Below are positions 17,247 through 25,420 of a stretch of 64,000 nt of DNA, piece after piece. The stretch's first letter is position 1; every line of letters starts with the position of its first letter. Both the position numbers and the translations under genes were made by a program. The notes beneath the pieces are model-generated. The model was not told the DNA's origin, did not search any database, and worked only from the letters and a program-made list of their open reading frames with translations. The stretch is from CAVVAY01 sp963746465 (GTDB lineage: Bacteria; Actinomycetota; Actinomycetes; JACCUZ01): positions 124,001 to 188,000 of the forward strand of contig CAVVAY010000013.1 in the NCBI GenBank assembly GCA_963746465.1. The letters run 5' to 3'.

Positions 17247-18398
17247 CTACTTCTCGTGGCGGCCGATGGACTCGAGCGCCTCGGACAACGCCTGCACGTC
17301 GTCCTCGCTGTTGTAGGCGTGCACCGAGACCCGGATGCCACCGGCGCGTGAGCTGGTGATGATCCGGTAGTCGTCCGCCAGTGCGGCCTGGACCTCCTGG
17401 ACCGTGGCGGTCGGGTGTCGCAGCGAGACGATGTGCGCACTCGAGGACGGGTCGCTCAGCGGCCGGTAGGGCGTCCAGCCGAGCGGCGCGACGCGCTTCA
17501 CCAGGCTGTCGGCCAGCCGGTCGGCGTGCTCGCGGATCGAGTCCAGCCCGACCCCGGTGAGCAGGTTGAGGGAGGCGAGCAGCCCCGAGGCTGCGCTGTA
17601 GGACATCGTCGACAGCTCGAACCGTCGGGCGTCCAGGGCGAGCGAGAGCTCCTGCGGCGTGAAGTCGAACGGTGTGGCACTGCCCTTCCACCCGACGAGC
17701 GGTGGAATGACCGATGCGAGGTCCTCGTCCACCGCCAGCAGCGCGACACCGCCGGGAGCGGACAGCCACTTGTACCCGCTGCACACCAGCGCGTCTGCTC
17801 GCCACGCGCTCATGGTGACCGGAACAGCACCAGCCATCTGAGTGACGTCGACGACGATGCGAGCTCCCACGCTCCGAGCCCGCTCGGCGAGGGCTTCGAC
17901 ATCGACTTGGGTACCGGTGGAGAACTGAACCGCGCTGACGCAGACGACGGTGGTCCGCCCACTGATGGCACCGAGAATCGACTGCGTGAGGTCCGCGGTC
18001 GCGACGTCGGGAACCCAGCGGATGCGCATGCCCGAACGCGCGTGGGCGGCCAGCCATGGGTAGGTCACACTCGGGAAGTCGCTCGACACCAGGATCACCT
18101 CGCCGTCCGGGTCGGCCAGCACTGCGGCCAGCTGACCCAGGCCCTCACTCGCTCCGCCCACCACCGCGACCGACTCCATCGGGGCACCGAGCAGATCGGC
18201 TGCAGCCGCTCGCAGCGAGTCGAGGATGTCGGCCTCGGCCTGGTCGGAGAGGCGGAGGTTGCCGTACTGAGCGACATCGGTCAGGAAGCGGGTACTCGCC
18301 TCCAGCGAGGCTCGAGGTATCAGGCCGAGGGAGGCCTGGTTCAGGTAGGTGCAGTCGGCAAGGCCGGCGTACTCACGCCGGTCGACCAGGGGATCCAT
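17247..18398 (-). CDS. Class V aminotransferase-fold PLP enzyme
   Basis: 383 residues. The fold-type I pattern is clear: YLNQASLGLIPRA near the N-terminus, VVGGASEGLGQLAAVL for phosphate binding, VVDVTQMAGAVPV with the PLP aspartate, and the Schiff-base lysine in VCSGYKWLSAPGGVALL. It resembles cysteine desulfurase/selenocysteine lyase-like and isopenicillin epimerase-like proteins. No Cys-loop is evident, so desulfurase activity is unlikely. ATG 18396-18398 is preceded by GAGAGGAC. Substrate unknown. Confidence 0.85.
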   Translation of the reverse strand: MDPLVDRREYAGLADCTYLNQASLGLIPRASLEASTRFLTDVAQYGNLRLSDQAEADILDSLRAAAADLLGAPMESVAVVGGASEGLGQLAAVLADPDGEVILVSSDFPSVTYPWLAAHARSGMRIRWVPDVATADLTQSILGAISGRTTVVCVSAVQFSTGTQVDVEALAERARSVGARIVVDVTQMAGAVPVTMSAWRADALVCSGYKWLSAPGGVALLAVDEDLASVIPPLVGWKGSATPFDFTPQELSLALDARRFELSTMSYSAASGLLASLNLLTGVGLDSIREHADRLADSLVKRVAPLGWTPYRPLSDPSSSAHIVSLRHPTATVQEVQAALADDYRIITSSRAGGIRVSVHAYNSEDDVQALSEALESIGRHEK

Positions 18399-18458
18399 GT
18401 CGTCCTCTCGGCCGGACTCTGATCCAGGCAGCGAACAGATCGATGAGGTGACCGGACC

Positions 18459-19511
18459 CTAGCCGCCGCGCCAGGCGGCGACCATCGCGTCGCGGACCTC
18501 GGAGGCGAGCCCGACCTCGGCGTTGATCAGTACGACGAGGTGCACGTCCTCCTCGGGCCAACGATGAAGCAGGGCCTCGACGCCGGGGTCGCCGCCGCCG
18601 TGCCCGTAACGGCCGTCAGGGTAGAGGTGCACGCCGTAGCCCTCCCCGTACCCGTCCCCGGCGTCCGCGTGCCGGGTCAGAACCACGTCGTGCAACGGTC
18701 CCAGCAGGGTGCCGTCCGCGTATGCCCTCAGGAACCGGTCGAGGTCGCGCGCGGTGCACATCGCGCCACCGTCCCCGCCACCGATCACCGGGATCGAGTA
18801 GACGTTGGTCCGCCACGGTGTGCGGATGTCCCCCGGCACGTACCCGACGGCCACGTCGGGGACCGGCTCGTCCAGCCGGAAGAAGCCGCTCGACGACATC
18901 CCGGCAGGCTCGAAGACGCGCTGCTGCACGACCTCCGTGTAGGCCTGACCGGTCAGCTCCTCGATCACCAGACCGAGGACGATGTAGCCGGCGTTGGAGT
19001 ACTGGAAGCGGTCGTCGGGTGGACGGTAAGGCGGCAGCTCGCCGAAGAGCGGCAGGAAGTCCGCCGGCCGGGTCATCGAGTACGAGGGCAGCTCGCGCCA
19101 CAGGTCGGCGTAGTCGGCGAAATAGGTCGGGAAGTCCTCGTCCTCCTCGTAGTAGTCCGCGATGCCCGAGGTGTGGCAGAGCAGGTGATGCACGGTGACG
19201 TCGGGCAGCAGGGTGCTGGGCCTGCCGCCCGCGGGCAACACCCCCACGACGGGCGTGTCGAACGCCACCAGCCCGTCACGAACGAGGCTGACGACCGCGC
19301 AGGCCGTGAACATCTTGGTCACGGAGGCGATTCCGAATCTCGTGGCCGGCGTGACCGGCGTCCGGGTCGCACGGTCGGCGTACCCGACGCAGGTCTCGAG
19401 GATCCGCTTCCCGCCCCGGGTCAGCAACATGGCACCGGACAGGTCGCGGGTCTCGCCCCACGAGCTCAGCTGATGGCTGAGCGCCTCCAGTCGGTCCGCA
19501 TCCGCAGGCAC
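18459..19511 (-). CDS. Class C beta-lactamase-fold serine hydrolase
   Basis: 350 residues with no signal peptide. The three penicillin-binding-fold motifs are present: S-x-x-K as SVTK in FGIASVTKMFTACAVV, Y-x-N as YSNAGYIVLGLVIEELTG, and H-G-G-G in GRYGHGGGDPGVEALL in place of K-T-G. The combination is normal for class C-like esterases and D-amino peptidases rather than true resistance enzymes. Cytoplasmic location follows from the N-terminus. It lies 60 bp downstream of the PLP enzyme's start side and runs in the same leftward series. Confidence 0.87.
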   Translation of the reverse strand: MPADADRLEALSHQLSSWGETRDLSGAMLLTRGGKRILETCVGYADRATRTPVTPATRFGIASVTKMFTACAVVSLVRDGLVAFDTPVVGVLPAGGRPSTLLPDVTVHHLLCHTSGIADYYEEDEDFPTYFADYADLWRELPSYSMTRPADFLPLFGELPPYRPPDDRFQYSNAGYIVLGLVIEELTGQAYTEVVQQRVFEPAGMSSSGFFRLDEPVPDVAVGYVPGDIRTPWRTNVYSIPVIGGGDGGAMCTARDLDRFLRAYADGTLLGPLHDVVLTRHADAGDGYGEGYGVHLYPDGRYGHGGGDPGVEALLHRWPEEDVHLVVLINAEVGLASEVRDAMVAAWRGG

Positions 19512-19559
19512 CGGCCGAGCGTGTCACCACACCCGGAGATGGCGCCATCGAATTCGGTG

Positions 19560-20690
19560 TCAGCCCATGGACAGGTCAGCGAGGGCGGGAAGCTGCGACA
19601 TCTCGTCTGCTACCTCTCGACTGCGCGCGCGTATCGCGGGTGCGGCGAGGAGCCGCTGCAGCGTGTCATGAATCCGGTGAGCGTCGTCCGGTTTCGGTCC
19701 CCTCACGGCTGCGGGGCCGCCGCTGGCCTGGTCAAGAACGGCGAGCCCCAGTCCTGCCCGCTCAACCATGGCCGCGTTGTCCCCTTGGTCGGCGAAGAGA
19801 GGGACCACGAGCTGAGGACACGCACATTCCAGCGAGCCCAGCACCGTGCCGGAACCTCCATGGTGGACGACGGCAGCAGCACACGCCATGGCTGCCCGTT
19901 GGTCCGCCCACTGCGCGACCTCGACGTTGTGGGGAACTGGCCCCATCGTTGATGGCTCAAGGTTGCGCCCGACAGTCATCAGTGCCCTGACGGGGAGTCC
20001 CTCGACCGCCTCGAGGAGCACCGGGTACCACGGCAGCAGGACGGGAATGGTCGGAGCCACCGTGCCGAGCGTGACATAGACGAACTCGCGCTCCTCGCGT
20101 TCCCGAGCTCGCGAATCGTGTGGCACCGGCGTTTCCTGATAGCGCAGCGTCGCTGGGAAGTAGGCAGGGTCGACGGACGCAGGAAAGCGGGTGACGTACT
20201 CCGAAGCTGCCACCACGTCCGTCAATCCTCCGCTCCACTCCTCGAGGACTGGTCGTGCGTGACGCAGCAGGGTGACCTCACCACTGGCCAGGCCGTGGCC
20301 GATCCGCACTTGCCTGACGTCAGCCTCGGCGGCACACAGGGCGGAAGCGAACTCCGCAGGGTCGCGAAGCACGACGTGAGGGCGGAACTCTGCGATCGCG
20401 GCCCGCATCGACGGGACGAGGGCCCCCGAGTTCAACCGGGTGAAGACCTCACCGATCACCATGTCGACGACGTCCTGCTGGCGCATCGACATCGCGCGCC
20501 CCATGATCGCTGCGACCTCGGCAGGATCCGCCGTCCCACCCGAACGGAACTCCCAACGGGCAGCAGCTTCCCCGAGGGCTGGCGGGCCTACGACTAGCAC
20601 CTCATGCCCGGCCCCGAGGAGATGTTCGATCCACGGCACCAACGGCGAGAAGTGACCCGCGCCAGCGGTGGATGCACAGAGCACACGCAT
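19560..20690 (-). CDS. Glycosyltransferase, GT1 family (UGT/MGT-like)
   Basis: 376 residues. The GT-B fold begins MRVLCASTAGAGHFSPLVPW, with the acceptor-site His of GT1 enzymes (G-A-G-H-F). The donor site shows VYVTLGTV, HNVEVAQWADQRAAMACAAAV, VVHHGGSGTVLGSL and CPQLVVPLFADQGDNAAMV, the full GT1 signature. Members glycosylate antibiotics, polyketides or lipids from nucleotide-sugars. No biosynthetic cluster surrounds it, so self-protection or xenobiotic glycosylation is one option. ATG 20688-20690 has no clear Shine-Dalgarno. Confidence 0.9.
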   Translation of the reverse strand: MRVLCASTAGAGHFSPLVPWIEHLLGAGHEVLVVGPPALGEAAARWEFRSGGTADPAEVAAIMGRAMSMRQQDVVDMVIGEVFTRLNSGALVPSMRAAIAEFRPHVVLRDPAEFASALCAAEADVRQVRIGHGLASGEVTLLRHARPVLEEWSGGLTDVVAASEYVTRFPASVDPAYFPATLRYQETPVPHDSRAREREEREFVYVTLGTVAPTIPVLLPWYPVLLEAVEGLPVRALMTVGRNLEPSTMGPVPHNVEVAQWADQRAAMACAAAVVHHGGSGTVLGSLECACPQLVVPLFADQGDNAAMVERAGLGLAVLDQASGGPAAVRGPKPDDAHRIHDTLQRLLAAPAIRARSREVADEMSQLPALADLSMG

Positions 20691-20744
20691 GGAGCCATGA
20701 TGGCGCTGCTCACGCGCTGATGGCGTCGACCGGTGATGCCCAGC

Positions 20745-21350
20745 TCAGGACGTGCCCGTGGGCCTGGCTTTCTGCGGGTGCGGCGTTTCCTGCCGGGCGA
20801 GCATCGCGACGAACTCCGCGATCTTGCGCTCACGGGTCGCGGGACGCTTCACCGCACCGAGACGGTAGATCAAGGCGAAGCGGTTGGTCTTGGTGAGCAC
20901 GTCGAACATTGCCTGGGCCGCCGGGTCTGCGGCGACGGCAGCGGCAAGGTCGGCCGGCACCTCGGCCTCGGACTGAGCGGCGTAGGCGACCTCCCACCGG
21001 CCGTCCGCCTTGGCGGCCTCCACAGCGCGCCGGCCCGCTGGGAGCATCCGCCCTTCCGCCTCCAGTCGCGCTACGTTCGCAACGTTGCGCTGCGACCACG
21101 GGCTGCGCGGCCGACGAGGAGTGAACCGGATCAGCGACGTCTCGCTGTCACGAGCACGTCCCTGCCCATCGATCCAGCCGACGCAAAGCGCCTCGTCGAC
21201 TGCCTCCTGCCAGGTCAGCGACGTGACCGCTCCGCCCTTCCTGGTGAGGGCGAGCCACACCCCCGGCGAGGACTCGTGGTTGTCCAGCAGCCACGCGCGC
21301 AAGGCCTCGGCATCAGGGACCACGAGCTCCTCAAGTCCATCCGCGGGCAC
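20745..21350 (-). CDS. YdeI/OmpD-associated family protein
   Basis: 201 residues from GTG 21348-21350. The N-terminal half has LRAWLLDNHESSPGVWLALTRKG, then TWQEAVDEALCVGWIDGQGR and RFTPRRPRSPWSQRN, the diagnostic blocks of YdeI-type proteins. The C-terminal half has the FDVLTKTNRFALIYRLGAVKRPATRERKI helical region, ending with a conserved R-x-x-x-I. The family is linked by some studies to bacteriocin or peptide resistance, but the mechanism is unknown. There is no signal sequence. Confidence 0.87.
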   Translation of the reverse strand: MPADGLEELVVPDAEALRAWLLDNHESSPGVWLALTRKGGAVTSLTWQEAVDEALCVGWIDGQGRARDSETSLIRFTPRRPRSPWSQRNVANVARLEAEGRMLPAGRRAVEAAKADGRWEVAYAAQSEAEVPADLAAAVAADPAAQAMFDVLTKTNRFALIYRLGAVKRPATRERKIAEFVAMLARQETPHPQKARPTGTS

Positions 21351-21455
21351 GTCTCAGCCTAACGTCTGGCCCCAGAACAGAGACGGGCGTCCGCAACCGC
21401 CCGTAGTGCACGTCCTCACCCACCCCCCGTCAGCACCGCGCTCCGGCGACATGCA

Positions 21456-21499
21456 CGTGACCCGGTGACCCGCCGAACGTGACGGGTCACCGGGTCACG
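21456..21499 (-). terminator. Probable nrdJ terminator hairpin
   Basis: A perfect 17-bp inverted repeat: CGTGACCCGGTGACCCG at 21456-21472 pairs with its complement at 21483-21499 around a 10-nt loop. It begins about 10 bp beyond the nrdJ stop (21510-21512), where a terminator for the leftward nrdR-nrdJ transcript is expected. No U-tract is seen, which is usual in GC-rich actinomycetes. The arm itself contains GTGACCCG twice in tandem. Confidence 0.7.
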
Positions 21500-21509
21500 G
21501 AACGTCTTC

Positions 21510-24389
21510 TCAGCTGCAGCCGCTGGTGCTGCCGCAGCCCTCGCAGACGTAGCAGGAACCGGCGGGGCGCATCTTGATCCCGCAGGTCATGCACAGCGGG
21601 GCGTCGGACACCTTGCCGGTGATGACCTCGAGCAGCTCGGCCGACGAGTGGGCGCCGCCGGGAGCCTCCTGGGCCTCCGCCTGCGTCTCCGCGGGAACGT
21701 CCTTGGCCGCCTCGGAAGTCGGCGCCTCCACCTTGGGGGCCTCGGTCACCGGCGCCGACTGCGCCATCGTCTCCAGCTCCTCCTCGACCTCCTCGTCGGA
21801 CTCCTCGGCCTGGTACGACCCGGTCTCGAGCTGACGGGACCGCTCCTGCGCCGAGTAGATGCCGTACGCCGAGCGGGTGTCGAAGTCCAGGTGGTCCAGC
21901 GCCAGCCGGCGGAACACGTAGTCCATGATCGACTGCGCCATCCGGACGTCCGGGTCGTCGGTGAGTCCGGCCGGCTCGAAGCGCATGTTGACGAACTTCG
22001 AGACGAACGTCTCCAGCGGGACGCCGTACTGCAGGCCGATCGAGATCGCGATCGAGAACGCGTCCATGACCCCTGCCAGCGTCGAGCCCTGCTTCGACAT
22101 CTTCAGGAAGATCTCGCCGAGACCGTCGTCGGGGTAGGACGACGCCGTCATGTAGCCCTCGGCACCGCCGACCGCGAACGACGTCATCTGCGCCGGCCGC
22201 TGCTTCGGCAGCCGCTTGCGGATCGGGCGGTACTCGACGACCTTCTCGACCACCGGCTCGTCGTTGGACTTGTCCTTGGCGTCGGACAGCGGCTGGCCGA
22301 CCTTGGAGTTGTCGCGGTAGACCGCAAGCGCCTTCAGGCCGAGCTTCCAGCCCTGGAAGTGGACGTCCTCGATCTCCTCGACGGTGGCCGTCTCGGGCAC
22401 GTTGATCGTCTTGGAGATGGCGCCGGACAGGAACGGCTGCACCGCGGCCATCATCCGGACGTGGCCCATCGGCGCGATCGAGCGCTCGCCCATCGCGCAG
22501 TCGAACACCTCGTAGTGCTCCTGGCGCAGGCCGGGCGCGTCGATGACGTGGCCCTTCTCGGCGATGTACTCGACGATCGCCTCGATGGTCTCCTCGGAGT
22601 ACTTCATCCGGCGCAGCGCCCGCGGGATCGTCTGGTTGACGATCTGCATCGAGCCGCCGCCGACCAGCTTCTTGAACTTCACCAGCGAGAAGTCGGGCTC
22701 CACACCGGTGGTGTCGCAGTCCATCATGAAGCCGATGGTGCCGGTGGGGGCGAGCACCGACGCCTGCGCGTTGCGGTAGCCGTTCTTCTCCCCCACCCGG
22801 ATCGTCGCGTCCCAGGCCTTGTTGGCCTCGCGCTGCACGTCCTTGTCCAGCGTCTCGAAGGTGCGGATCGCGTCGTTGGCGGCGGCGTGCTTGCGCATGA
22901 CCCGCTTGTGGGCGTCGGCGTTGCGCGCGTAGCCCTCGTACGGCCCGACGATGCCGGCCAGCTCGGCGGAGCGCTTGTAGGACGTGCCGGTCATCAGCGA
23001 GGTGATCGACGCCGCGAGCGCCCGGCCACCGGCCGAGTCGTAGCCCTTGCCGGTCGCCATCAGCAGCGCGCCGAGGTTGGCGTAGCCGATGCCGAGCTGG
23101 CGGTACTTGCGGGTGGTGTCGCCGATCGCCTCGGTCGGGAAGTCGGCGAAGCAGATCGAGATGTCCATCGCGGTGATGACCAGCTCGACGACCTTGGCGA
23201 AGGTCTTCGCGTCGAACGTGTCGTCGTCGGTGAGGAACTTCAGCAGGTTCAGCGACGCGAGGTTGCAGGACGAGTTGTCCAGCGACATGTACTCCGAGCA
23301 CGGGTTGGACGCGGTGATGCGGCCGGTCTCGGGGTTGGTGTGCCAGTCGTTGATCGTGTCGTCGTACTGGATGCCGGGGTCGGCGCACTCCCAGGCCGCC
23401 ACCGCGATCTTGCGCCACAGCTGGCGGGCGTCGACGGTCTCGATGACCTCACCGGTCGCGCGGGCCCGCAGGCCGAAGTCGGTGCCCTGCTCGACCGCGC
23501 GCATGAACTCGTCGGTGACCCGCACCGAGTTGTTGGCGTTCTGGTACTGGACGGAGGTGATGTCCTTGCCGCCGAGGTCCATGTCGAACCCGGCGTCGCG
23601 CAGCGCGCGGATCTTGTCCTCTTCGCGCGCCTTGGTCTGGACGAACTCGACGATGTCGGGGTGGTCGACGTCGAGCACGACCATCTTCGCCGCGCGCCGG
23701 GTGGCGCCGCCGGACTTGATGGTGCCGGCCGACGCGTCGGCGCCGCGCATGAACGAGACCGGGCCGGACGCCGTGCCGCCGGAGGACAGCAGCTCCTTCG
23801 ACGAGCGGATGCGGGAGAGGTTGAGGCCGGCACCGGAGCCGCCCTTGAAGATCAGGCCCTCCTCGCGGTACCAGTTGAGGATCGAGTCCATCGTGTCGTC
23901 GACGGCGAGGATGAAGCAGGCCGAGACCTGCTGCGGCGACGAGGTGCCGACGTTGAACCAGACGGGAGAGTTGAACGAGAAGACCTGGTGCAGCAGCGCC
24001 CAGGTGAGCTCGTGCTCGAAGACCTCGGCGTCCTCCGGGCTCGCGAAGTAGCCGTGCTCCTCGCCGGCCCGGCGGTAGGTGAGCACGACGCGGTCGATCA
24101 GCTGGCGCAGGCCGCTCTCGCGGGCGTCGGTGTTGACCGCGCCGCGGAAGTACTTGGTGGTGACGATGGTAGAGGCGTTGACCGACCAGAAGTCGGGGAA
24201 CTCGACCCCGCGCTGCTCGAAGATGGTCTCGCCGGTCTTCCAGTTCTGCTGGACGACGTCGCGTCGCTCCCAGGTCACCTCGTCATAGGGGTGCACACCC
24301 GCCGTGGTGTAGATGCGCTCGATCTTCAGGCCCTTGTTGCGCCCGCCCTGACGGACCACCTGGGGCTTGTCCTGCGACGTCTCCGTCAT
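21510..24389 (-). CDS. nrdJ: Vitamin B12-dependent (class II) ribonucleotide reductase
   Basis: 959 residues, the usual length of the actinobacterial enzyme. It reduces ribonucleotides to deoxyribonucleotides with adenosylcobalamin as radical source. Visible features are VWFNVGTSSPQQVSACFILAV with the first redox Cys, TASNPCSEYMSLDNSSCNLASLNL with the N-x-C-x-E active site and the second Cys of the pair, and APTGTIGFMMDCDTTG. The C-terminal tail has an acidic/Ala-Pro-Glu linker (about residues 830-900) and a zinc-ribbon-like Cys cluster, CMTCGIK, then CYVCEGCGSTSGC, which re-reduces the active site. Lies 82 bp downstream of nrdR in one unit. No intein is present. Confidence 0.96.
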   Translation of the reverse strand: MTETSQDKPQVVRQGGRNKGLKIERIYTTAGVHPYDEVTWERRDVVQQNWKTGETIFEQRGVEFPDFWSVNASTIVTTKYFRGAVNTDARESGLRQLIDRVVLTYRRAGEEHGYFASPEDAEVFEHELTWALLHQVFSFNSPVWFNVGTSSPQQVSACFILAVDDTMDSILNWYREEGLIFKGGSGAGLNLSRIRSSKELLSSGGTASGPVSFMRGADASAGTIKSGGATRRAAKMVVLDVDHPDIVEFVQTKAREEDKIRALRDAGFDMDLGGKDITSVQYQNANNSVRVTDEFMRAVEQGTDFGLRARATGEVIETVDARQLWRKIAVAAWECADPGIQYDDTINDWHTNPETGRITASNPCSEYMSLDNSSCNLASLNLLKFLTDDDTFDAKTFAKVVELVITAMDISICFADFPTEAIGDTTRKYRQLGIGYANLGALLMATGKGYDSAGGRALAASITSLMTGTSYKRSAELAGIVGPYEGYARNADAHKRVMRKHAAANDAIRTFETLDKDVQREANKAWDATIRVGEKNGYRNAQASVLAPTGTIGFMMDCDTTGVEPDFSLVKFKKLVGGGSMQIVNQTIPRALRRMKYSEETIEAIVEYIAEKGHVIDAPGLRQEHYEVFDCAMGERSIAPMGHVRMMAAVQPFLSGAISKTINVPETATVEEIEDVHFQGWKLGLKALAVYRDNSKVGQPLSDAKDKSNDEPVVEKVVEYRPIRKRLPKQRPAQMTSFAVGGAEGYMTASSYPDDGLGEIFLKMSKQGSTLAGVMDAFSIAISIGLQYGVPLETFVSKFVNMRFEPAGLTDDPDVRMAQSIMDYVFRRLALDHLDFDTRSAYGIYSAQERSRQLETGSYQAEESDEEVEEELETMAQSAPVTEAPKVEAPTSEAAKDVPAETQAEAQEAPGGAHSSAELLEVITGKVSDAPLCMTCGIKMRPAGSCYVCEGCGSTSGCS

Positions 24390-24471
24390 TCCTGCTCCTC
24401 CCGAAACTGCTACTGATTCAACACGTCTGCACCGACAGAAAGTCCGCTTCGCGGGCCTTCCCGGCGTACCT

Positions 24472-24996
24472 CTAGGGGGCCTTTCGCTGGTCGTCCAGCG
24501 CCGGTCCGGGCGCGCTGTCGCGCATGCCGAGCTCCGCCTCGTGCCCCATCTCTCGCTCCGCTCGAAGCAGCGCGATCTCGGACTCGAAGGCCTCCAGGTC
24601 CTCGAAGGCCCGGTAGACCGACGCGAAGCGCAGGTAGGCCACCTCGTCGAGCTCGCGCAGCGGCGGCAGCACGGCCATGCCGACCTCGTGCGCCTCGACC
24701 TCGGCGACCCCGCTGGCGCGGACCGACTCCTCGACCCGCTGGGCCAGCAGCGCCAGGTCGTCCTCGGTGACCGGACGCCCCTGGCAGGCCTTGCGGACGC
24801 CGATCAGGACCTTGTCGCGGCTGAACGGCTCGCTGGCGCCGGAGCGCTTGGTGACCGTGAGGGACGCCGTCTCGACCGTGCTGAACCGCCGGCCGCACTC
24901 GGGACACTGGCGGCGCCGGCGGATCGAGGTGCCGTCGTCGGAGGCGCGGCTGTCGACCACCCGGCTGTCGCTGTGCCGGCAGAACGGGCAGTGCAT
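24472..24996 (-). CDS. nrdR: Transcriptional repressor NrdR
   Basis: 174 residues from ATG 24994-24996, with GAGGAG about 9 nt upstream. A zinc ribbon opens the protein (MHCPFCRHSDSRVVDSR and RRRRQCPECGRRFSTVE, four Cys), followed by an ATP-cone (KRSGASEPFSRDKVLIGVRKAC to about residue 140). NrdR senses dATP/ATP and represses ribonucleotide reductase genes. Its position directly upstream of nrdJ on the same strand is the standard actinobacterial arrangement. The C-terminus carries about 20 extra residues beyond the cone, common in actinomycetes. Confidence 0.96.
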   Translation of the reverse strand: MHCPFCRHSDSRVVDSRASDDGTSIRRRRQCPECGRRFSTVETASLTVTKRSGASEPFSRDKVLIGVRKACQGRPVTEDDLALLAQRVEESVRASGVAEVEAHEVGMAVLPPLRELDEVAYLRFASVYRAFEDLEAFESEIALLRAEREMGHEAELGMRDSAPGPALDDQRKAP

Positions 24997-25070
24997 GCGG
25001 GGGGCTCCTCTCGGCCGCTGCTGTGGACTGGTCTGTGCACCGTCCTGTGCACGACCGGCCCTTTCCTGGG

Positions 25071-25124
25071 CACATCCTGTGAGGACCGTGTGGATAACTA
25101 CACCGGTGTGATTCACAAGATGTG
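25071..25124. promoter_or_regulatory. Inverted 12-mer pair upstream of nrdR, candidate operator
   Basis: CACATCCTGTGA at 25071-25082 and TCACAAGATGTG at 25113-25124 are inverted copies of each other (CACATCYTGTGA, 11 of 12 identical). Between them lie TGTGGATAA (25089-25097) and the perfect palindrome ACACCGGTGT (25100-25109). The centres of the two 12-mers are 42 bp apart, four helical turns. NrdR binds paired boxes spaced by whole turns upstream of RNR genes, so an NrdR operator is likely by position, but each arm matches the published 16-bp consensus only partly (ATCTTGTG half-site). Confidence 0.45.
25089..25097 (-). promoter_or_regulatory. Perfect DnaA box upstream of nrdR-nrdJ
   Basis: TTATCCACA on the minus strand is an exact match to the classic DnaA box. 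It sits 93 bp upstream of the nrdR start, inside the inverted 12-mer pair. In Escherichia coli DnaA controls the nrdAB reductase operon, so a similar coupling of dNTP supply to replication initiation is plausible here. A weaker relative, TGTGGACTG, lies at 25022-25030. Two boxes are too few for an origin, and no dnaA/dnaN genes are nearby. Confidence 0.5.
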
Positions 25125-25420
25125 GGGGTAAGGATGCCCCTCGACCACCACATGTGCAAGGGCATCGGGAAAATCGTCGGAACCGGCCCCCGCACCGGGC
25201 GCTGCCCGGGACATCGCCGCAGGTCAGCGGCTCGCGGCAGCCGGACCAGGCAGCGGAAAACGGCGTCGACCGGCGGGCGTGTCGCGCGCTTCCCGGTGGG
25301 CCGACCGGGTGGTCGGGGACGTCCGATCGCACCATTTTGCCCGCCCATGGTCCAGTGGACGGCCAGGCCGCCGATAGGTCCCAGGTCATCCCGTGAAGAA
25401 GACCCATCGGAGTCCTTGCC

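Larger units (their letters stand above)
24997..25420. other. Divergent intergenic region nrdR / M15-like gene (424 bp)
   Basis: This is the longest gene-free stretch of the window. Its nrdR-proximal third (about 25020-25156) is crowded with short repeats: TGTGGACTG at 25022, TGTGCACC/TGTGCACG repeats near 25034-25052, an inverted pair of 12-mers, a DnaA box, ACACCGGTGT and CACATGTG (25149-25156). The remaining part up to 25408 shows no clear ORF or hairpin. CGGAG at 25409-25413 is the ribosome site of the rightward gene. I see no cobalamin riboswitch core. Confidence 0.6.

Noticed and set aside
17247..20690. Secondary-metabolite cluster suggested by PLP enzyme, beta-lactamase-fold hydrolase and GT1 glycosyltransferase in a row
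   Set aside because: There is no synthase, regulator or transporter with them, spacing is 48-60 bp, and each belongs to a widespread housekeeping-type family.
21648..24416. Very long open frame antisense to nrdJ
   Set aside because: The opposite strand encodes a full class II RNR with every active-site motif; the antisense frame is open only because high GC removes stop codons and its product is a biased Arg/Val/Gly/Leu string.
25022..25156. Replication origin suggested by the DnaA box
   Set aside because: Only one perfect and one weak box are present and no dnaA, dnaN or AT-rich unwinding region is near.
25185..25400. Short open frames in the nrdR upstream gap
   Set aside because: Low-complexity Arg/Pro products without ribosome sites; considered non-coding.
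24997..25420. Cobalamin riboswitch in front of the B12-dependent reductase operon
   Set aside because: I looked for a B12-box core and multi-helix layout and found only short inverted repeats; a covariance-model scan would be needed to change this.
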